A DNA stretch of 64,000 nt from Malania oleifera. Taxonomy: Eukaryota; Streptophyta; Magnoliopsida; Santalales; Ximeniaceae. Numbering within the stretch: the first letter of the stretch is position 1; each line of letters begins with the position of its first letter. Below the pieces are notes generated by a model. It had not been told where the DNA came from. It was given only the letters and a program-made list of their open reading frames with translations, and did no database searches. This document shows positions 57,424 through 64,000 of the stretch, piece after piece. The position numbers and the translations under genes are program-made. The stretch is from the NCBI RefSeq assembly GCF_029873635.1, contig NC_080427.1, positions 74,617,348 through 74,681,347 on the forward strand. The letters run 5' to 3'.

Positions 57424-59383
57424 TGTTAGCTTTACCGTGATCCCAAAAGGGGGGGTGAATTGGTGTTTTTAAATTTAATCCCTAGGTGAATGTTCTAACA
57501 CCAGTATGTTCACAACCTTAAGAACAATCTAGTGCAAGTAAAGTAAATATACCAGAATTTAAATAAAGCAATTTAATTAACGCAACATGCACCAGAAAGC
57601 AGTAAAGTAAGAGTGACACACAGAGATGTTATCGAGGTTTAGCCAATTGCCTACATCCCTGCCTTGGCTAACCAGCACAAGGATTACCACTATAACTTGC
57701 TCACTTAAACGAGTGGAGTGGCACCTATACAAATAAGGTCAATTCAAGGGCTAACCTCAACCGATGCATACAATCCTTACCAGGTTGGATTACCGCCCCC
57801 TCAGGCCACGTCTAGAAACACTCAGATTTTACAATCAAATGGTACAACAGATAAGTGCTTTCACGTAAAGCAGATTTGTACCCAAATGCGCACAATCACA
57901 TACACATCAATAGCCTAGATATAGTGTAAGCTCAATGATGCTAGTTTTGTTCAATCAATACTCAATGTAGTATACTCAATATGAAGTTCAAGAGTATTCA
58001 ACACAATATATTCAGTATGATGCACAATCATATTCAACACAAGCAAAGTCTTGGAATCTAAACAGGATATTTCAGTAGCACATCAATAATCCAAGTATAC
58101 TGAACAGATAATCAAACTAGTTCCAAAAGGATTTTCCTTAATGAAAGATGCACAACACTAGTTTGAATAACACTTGCTTGTTTGAAAATTATTTGCACAC
58201 CAAAAAAACGAAGCTATTGGACACTTGCAATGGAATGCAAATATCCTAAACTTTCTTAGTTCAATCCCAAACAAGATTTATAAAAGAGAAATCTGTGGGA
58301 TAAACCTAAGCTAAAAACTCCCAAAGAAAAGGTTTCAAGCACACATACAACTGGGAGTATTAGCAATGAACAATAATCACATGAACATAAGAAACACTCT
58401 CACACTCTCAAATTTATCGAATGGATGCAAGATATGAGAGTATTTGGACAAAGGGTAATTTTTCAGTAGAGAGGATCTTTGCTTAATCACTTTTTTATAA
58501 TCGCTATCTAATTTTGCAAATGAAACCATATATATAGGCAGGTGAAAAATTATAACTGTTCGGGATAGAATGGGTATTATTAAAAAAAAGTCTCAAAAGG
58601 TTAAACTCTAATTAGCCCGAAATAACTCTCTTTTACCACGGTTAAACTACTTTTAACCGGGCGAGGTTCAGGTGGCTGAACCTTGGTTCGGTCGCCCGAT
58701 CAGACACAGTTCAAAAAGTTATTCAACTAAGTTCAGTCGCCCGGATATAGGTTTGGCAGCCTGAATCAAAGTCAGTAGCCAAGCTTCGTGACTTCGGGTG
58801 CCTGGTCAACTTTTAGGTGGCCCGAACATCAGTGTTTGGTCACTTAGGGATATATTTGAACTAAAATCATAGGGCACCTGAGTTGGTGAACATTCCCTTT
58901 CGAAGGGTTCAGGTGCCCGGGAAAATGTGTGCATTTAGGGTTTGGTCACCCGAGGGCTGGTCAACATTTTGACTTTCAAGGTTCGAGCACTCGAGAAGTT
59001 TTGTACTCCAAAGGTTTGGTCGCCCGACTCCTCTTAACTTGCTTAGATTGTCTAATTTTAAGCACAATTATAACACACTCATATATTTTATGCTATGTGT
59101 GTGAGTGTTGGAGCCTAGGGTCTTGCTATGGTCTAATTGAGCTTACGATATATCATGTATGTATGATGTGCAGGTGATAAACATACAACCATACTATTAC
59201 AGACCCATATAAATTATTACAGACCGATATGAATTACAACTACAAAAATAATTCTTCGTGGTTTTCTTGTTTCTTCAAGTGTCCTTCCTTAGGATATTTA
59301 TTTGAACCTGCACAAGCACTTGACAATTATCAAATATCTGTATTTGTCATTATCAAAACCGGATGCGACCTATGAGGTCAACA
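57424..59383 (-). mobile_element. CopH2: solo Copia LTR in the GypD 5' LTR
   Basis: 1960 bp, TGTTAGCTTT...GAGGTCAACA, related to the CopH LTR but clearly another subfamily. Flanks TATAT (57419-57423) and CATAT (59384-59388) with one mismatch; the empty site in the other GypD LTR reads atacatatt. Has the Copia block gcctacatccctgcct (57649-57664) and TATA run (58528-58536). No internal sequence, so it arose by LTR-LTR recombination. Confidence 0.9.
58650..59030 (-). repeat. GGTCGCCCG motif array in CopH2
   Basis: Units such as ttcggtcgcccgat, ttcagtcgcccgg, ttcgggtgcctgg, ttcaggtgcccgg, tttggtcgcccgac; upstream of the TATA run in element sense. Takes the place of the GGTCGACC array of CopH. 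Confidence 0.8.
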
Positions 59384-60138
59384 CATATTTACCTAAAATT
59401 AAATGTTGTAAAATAATAAATATATTTTCATAAGAAGGCTGACTTAGTTTATCCCCTTACTTGGCTTAATGAAAAACTTACAAATTAACCTATCCTACAT
59501 CTGTGGTGTTCCCAGCTTAACACCTTGAAATTTATATTTCTCCCAACAAAATTTCAGTATAAACTCATCTAATACCTTTCCTCAGCCTAAAAATACCAAA
59601 TACCTTAATAAATATTAAAATAATCAATTTATCTAAATTTTGGGATGGTTCCCAAGTTAGCCTAACCAACAAATCACTCCAGTAGATTTGTGGAGAATCT
59701 TCCTAGGAGTAATGTGGCGGCTTCAGATCATTGATTTGGTGAAGAATCGAGCCAAAAATCTAGAGAGAAGGTGAGGAGAGCAGAATTAGAGAGAGAGAAG
59801 CAATTTGCATGCCTTTTTTTTTTTTTTCACTTCAAATTCGAGTTTAGCATATTTATAAAGTGCAGACTCATCAACAAGCCACATCATCTCATCAACGAGC
59901 GCAAGAAGGAGGTTCATCGACGAGCACTTACTCCTCGTCGACGAATTTCAGGCTCGAAAACACCTTTCTCGATAATCCCTCATCAACGAGACACGTGTCC
60001 TTGTCGATGTTCCTTAGAAGGCTCCTCGTCGACGAACGACCTAGCCTCGTTGACGAGGCCTGCTGAACACCTTTAGAAAACTTATTTTCTCCCCTCTCTT
60101 TTAATACGTAATTCGGTAAAATTCTTCGAGTCTCTATA

Positions 60139-60445
60139 GTAGCACTAGGTTTACTCTTTTTATATATGAATAATGGGAGATAAAGGAAAAAGAAGATACT
60201 CCCACCAACACCATCCAACTACTAAAATAACATAGCATCTTCCAACATTTCCCCTCTAGTCAGACGAGGCATACATACCAATTAACCCATTTAGTTACAA
60301 CAATTAGAAAATTTGGCTTTAAATAAAGTTTTGAAAAATAGCTCTTGACTGTTGCACATATTTTACAAATAAAGTTTTTATAACCTTTTTCAACAAAGAA
60401 GCACTAACAAAGTGACAATCAATCTCAAGGTACCGTGCTCTGCTG
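60139..60445 (-). pseudogene. CopJ: Copia LTR start, purine tract and RNase H end
   Basis: In minus sense: RNase H codons YLEIDCHFV (near 60430-60410), then a purine tract (ACTAGAGGGGAAA, near 60250) and TGTTGGAAGATG, which looks like an LTR start. GypD lies within this LTR. 60139-60270 is nearly the same as 63072-63204. Confidence 0.55.
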
Positions 60446-60469
60446 TCTGATCCATCAAGGTTTGATACT

Positions 60470-61242
60470 ATATAGGTAACTAATATCTGTAATATACTAT
60501 TTTTACTATGGTTTCTAAAACAACCATAACCCCATAGAATTTATCTGAAATTCTAAATAAACTTATTGAAATTCTAATTTCTATATAACTGAACTACTAT
60601 CTGAATATCTGTTTATTGGGGCGTTATGGTACTGATAAACGTGTTAATCTGAATTTACTAAAAATACATATTTCTGAGTATACTGTACACTGAAAAATTC
60701 GTCATTCTATAGATGCAAATATCATGGTATTTCTGTTAATAACTATAAACATGGTATTCACAAATTCTATAAATATAGTATTGTTTCTGTTATCAACTCA
60801 AGCCACACAAGTAAATATTAATATTACTAGGCTCTAAAAATTATATATATAGTTTGAATAAAAAGTTAATACAAGTGTATAATTTGTACTAAAATCATAT
60901 ATGGTTGCCTAGCATAGCATGTTTCCCTTACCTAACTACTGGAAAGTCCCTATGGTATGCTAGTCTAACACCTGCATGGCTTCCTACTCAACACCCTAAA
61001 AACAACATTCGTCAGAACATAATATCATTATTTCTTTGCTTCCATCATTTCCTACAACTTCCAGAAGGCCAAAAACTGAATAAAACGCCTTACCCTGATT
61101 CTGGGAAGAAATTCAACTCGATCCCACCAACGATCCGCCCCAGAAGACTTGAAGAGAACTCCGCCAGGAGCGTCGTGGTGGCCTCAAAACTTCGATCCGG
61201 CGACTAACGGGGCCGAAATCAAAGAGAGATGGAGGAGAGGCC

Positions 61243-61280
<38 letters not shown>

Positions 61281-61659
61281 CATTGTGTTGATTTTTTTCT
61301 GTGATTGAACTGAGTTTAAGGCTATTTATACGACAAGATTCATCAACGATCCACGTCACCTCATCGACGAGTCCTGTAGAAAGTTCGTCAATGAATCTGC
61401 ACCCTCGTCGAAAAATTTTAGACTTCCCAAAAATCCTCTCTTGGTATCATCTGGTCGATGAGACGGAACCTCGTCAACGAGATCCTTAAGAACCCTCGTC
61501 GACGAAATCCCTGTGTTCGTCGACGAGTGCTTGGAAAATTTCTTGGGTTATTATATCCAAAATGCAATGTCGTCGACGAAGTCTACTGCCTCCTTCTATT
61601 TCTGTTTCCATTTTCCTCCCTATTTATTATTTAAATATCATTATTCTTTGGGTCGTTAC
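60470..61659 (-). repeat. GypI: Gypsy-type LTR, inner end unclear
   Basis: Ends GGGTCGTTACA on the plus strand (TGTAACGACCC in element sense). Same layout as GypD and GypG LTRs: GA leader tract (61249-61277), TATA box (61323-61330, minus sense), palindrome array (61340-61600). No pol found. The left boundary at about 60470 is a guess. Confidence 0.65.
61340..61600 (-). repeat. TCGTCGACGA palindrome array in GypI
   Basis: About nine units (ctcatcgacgag, ttcgtcaatgaa, ctcgtcaacgag, ctcgtcgacgaa, ttcgtcgacgag and others) upstream of the TATA box in element sense. Confidence 0.88.
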
Positions 61660-63071
61660 AATAAGTCTGTAAGTACGATGGGCCTACTCCTCCTGGTCCC
61701 ACACTGCTAGGGGGACAACTCCACTTTACATTAAAGCCACATCGATTGCCATCTCCCACACTACTGATCGTGTGGTAGCACTATCATAATTTTGAACATA
61801 TAGCTACAATACCATGCTCTTGAAACTGAACTAAACCATACCACTATGGTTCTGATATCATATAATAAGTTTCATATACTAAGCATAACTATTTCATATT
61901 CCATAGCAATAACTGACATATTAATGTTTCATAAATCCTGTCATATCTTACATGATTATGGCATCTGCGCCAACATGAATCACAGCATTTGAGCTGGCAT
62001 AACATATCATGTAAATTACGGCATCCTCGCACGACATATCATAACATACTGAATCATGAAATCTCTATACTATTTAACATATTATTTAGAACATAGTTCC
62101 TGTATTGTTTTATGGTTTTTCTTGAAAACTAATAATACATGATCATTATGGGAAAACATAATTTCCATGATAAATGTTACTCATGCCACATAGAAAGGGT
62201 AATATTCATAACATAAAATCTATTCTAAAATCATATTTCTGATATTACTCATGAAAATCATATTTATGATCAACAATAGAATTCCCAAATATAATTCTAC
62301 AATATACATATTTACTTGAAATTAAATGTTGTAAAATAATAAATATATTTTCATAAGAAGGCTAGCTTAGTTTATCCCCTTACCTGACTTACTAAAAAAC
62401 TCACAAATTAGCCTATCATGCACTCGTGGTGACTTATTGAAAAACTCACAAATTAGCCTATTATGCACTCGTGGTGTTCCCAACTCAACACCCTGAAATT
62501 TACATTTCTCCCAACAAAACTTCAGTATAAACTCATCTAATACCTTTTCTCAGCCTAAAAATACTAAATACCTTAATAAATATTAAAATAATCAACTTAC
62601 CTAAATTTTGGGATGGTTCCCAAGTTAGGAGAATCTTCCCAGGAGTAATATGGCGGCTTCGGATCGTCGATCTGGTGAAGAACCGAGCCAAAAAGCTAGA
62701 GTGAAGGTGAGGAGGGCGAAGTTAGAGAGAGAGAGAAAGAATTTGCATGTCATTTTTTTTGCTTCAAATCCGGGTTTGGCATATTTATAAAGTGTAGACT
62801 CGTCAACGAGCCACGCTATCTCATTGACGAGTACAAGAAGGAGGTTCGTCGACGAGCACTTACTCCTTGTCATCTTATTTCAGGCTCGGAAACACCTCTC
62901 TTGGTAATCCCTCGTCGACGAGACGCATATCCCTGTCGACATTCCCTAAAAGGCCCCTCGTCAATGAACGACCTAGCCTCGTTGACAAGGCCTGCTGAAC
63001 ACCTTTAGAAAACTTATTTTCTCCCTTCTCTTTTCATACGCAATTCGGTAAAATTCTTCGAGTCTCTACAG
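61660..63071 (-). repeat. Second, partial copy of the GypD LTR
   Basis: Matches the GypD LTR from about position 28428 to its end (TCTCTACA at 63071), with TATA box 62782-62789. The inner 700 bp are missing; GypI abuts directly. It has its own changes: a 45-bp tandem duplication (62386-62475) and a ~33-bp loss near 62628. Confidence 0.85.
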
Positions 63072-63480
63072 TAGCACTAGGTTTACTCTTTTTATATATT
63101 AATAATGGGAGATGAAGGAAAAAGAAGACACTCCACCAACACCATCCAACTACTAAAATAACATAGCATCTTCCAACATTTCCCCTCTAGTTGGACGAGG
63201 CATGTACTTATGTCCTCTTATAAAACATTGGGTAGCTAGCAATACCAATGGTGGCTTGACCGTCACAAAACATATTTATGGATTTTATCATTTAATTCCA
63301 ATTTTAATCTAGAGAAACTTCAACAATACAAGTCCACTAAGAGTATGAACCATAGTTCGATATTTTGCTTCAACATAGATCTAGCTGCAATAGTTTGTTT
63401 CTTGTTATGCCAAGTAATAAGATTATCATTCACAAATGTACAATACCCAATAGTAGACCATTGATTTTTTAATATAGTCA
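63072..63480 (-). pseudogene. CopJ copy 2: LTR start, purine tract and RNase H middle
   Basis: 63072-63204 repeats 60139-60270. To its right, minus-strand codons read IGYCTFVNDNLITWHNKKQTIAARS (motifs GYCTFV, LITW.NKKQ.IAARS) and CDGQATIGIA..PMFYKRT, the Copia RNase H segment that precedes EIDCHFV. Many stops. The EIDCHFV end, present at copy 1, is missing here. Confidence 0.6.
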
Positions 63481-64000
63481 TCCCAATGTGATCTCACCAT
63501 TTATATAAATAAAATTCTTATGCAAATCAAATTTACTGAATTTTTGGTACATAGAATTGAAAAAGAATTTAGAAGAACTGATTATGACTCATGTGATACA
63601 TGAGAAATTCCTAGCCATTTCAATAACATAGTTTAGAATCCAAATAATATCGTAGTTAGAATAATCTTGAATGCTCTTAGCATGGTGGCTTTTGTTCATT
63701 TTAAGTTACTATATATTTTCACTTGATTTCTTTCTATTAGTGTTCAAATTTCCATTTTATTCCTTTGGACATTTTTAACGCCCATAACTAATTTGGGTTC
63801 GGTATTTTGGATTTGTAACGGTATTTTGGATTTCGCCACCTTATCAAGGATCGATACCGTTAGCAATCTGGGTTGCTTTCTTGGAGCAGTGGCCATTCCT
63901 TTTGCAGTAGGAACAGAAGAAGCAATTGAGGAAGAACCACAGAAGAATTCTGCTAGGGAAGAAAAGAACGCCGAAGAAGAAGAAGAAGAAGGAGAAGGAG
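63481..64000. other. Right end of window: degenerate Copia-like DNA
   Basis: AT-rich with no frame of note. On the minus strand 63860-63930 reads FCSYCKRNGH, like a Copia Gag zinc knuckle, and 63965-64000 is a (GAA)n-rich stretch. If it belongs to CopJ, most of pol is deleted. Confidence 0.35.

Larger units (their letters stand above)
27727..60138 (-). mobile_element. GypD: Ty3/gypsy element opened by four later insertions
   Basis: 3' LTR at 27727-29838 and 5' LTR at 56050-60138 (minus the CopH2 solo LTR, 2124 bp) are the same family. Internal pieces fit together on the minus strand: integrase C-terminus (30154-31057), integrase core (39753-40001), RNase H/RT/protease/gag (52745-55731), primer site (56035-56046). 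Insertions: GypF, GypG with CopH inside, and CopH2. Flanks are GTAGT (27722-27726) and GTAGC (60139-60143), a 4 of 5 match. Without insertions the element would be about 9.5 kb. Confidence 0.85.
56050..60138 (-). repeat. GypD 5' LTR, interrupted by CopH2
   Basis: 56050-57423 plus 59389-60138 align end to end with 27727-29838. Ends TCTCTATA where the other has TCTCTACA. TATA box 59850-59857 and palindrome array 59866-60060. Confidence 0.9.

Overview
The window is plant nuclear DNA, almost certainly from a eudicot or other woody angiosperm with a transposon-rich genome. The evidence is the stack of Ty1/copia and Ty3/gypsy LTR retrotransposons with plant-type tRNA-iMet primer sites, TATA boxes of the TATAAATA type, and one intact intronless plant gene of the BTB/POZ plus beta-propeller family. 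No bacterial, organellar, tRNA or rRNA genes are seen. Names such as Cop1 or GypD are labels made up for this answer.

Layout. 1-13689: Cop1, a minus-strand Sirevirus-like Copia element cut by the window edge, with a chromodomain Gypsy element (GypK, 5037-9124) inserted in its integrase. 13712-22961: Cop2, a second minus-strand Sirevirus-like Copia element with an exact 5-bp target duplication (AATCT). Cop1 and Cop2 both landed, 22 bp apart, in one older Gypsy LTR (GypL, which resumes at 22962-23479). 23480-24053: an LTR tail of a third Copia family (CopM). 24054-27726: the only gene island, with the BTB/POZ gene at 25725-27152. 27727-60138: GypD, one minus-strand Gypsy element blown open by later insertions. 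Inside it lie GypF (31058-39747, plus strand, TSD AGTTG), GypG (40002-47807, minus, truncated), CopH (47808 to about 52740, minus, truncated, inserted in the GypG LTR) and a solo LTR CopH2 (57424-59383) in the GypD 5' LTR. 60139-64000: Copia remnants (CopJ), a Gypsy LTR (GypI) and a partial second copy of the GypD LTR together with its flank.

How the parts work together. The elements are decayed, but two are informative. Cop1 and Cop2 each carry, between pol and the 3' LTR, a homologous extra gene on the same strand as pol. In both, that gene is preceded by an array of the same short motif that lies upstream of the TATA box in that element's own LTR. This looks like a second, internal promoter. 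More widely, every sufficiently complete LTR family here (Copia and Gypsy) has the same order: an array of short GTCG-core repeats, a TATA box, then the leader. At least five families from both superfamilies use the same palindrome, TCGTCGACGA.

Limits: all homology calls were made by eye from motifs. Ends of nested elements are firm where TG...CA ends, primer sites and target duplications agree. The inner ends of GypI and CopJ and the CopH/GypD junction are approximate.
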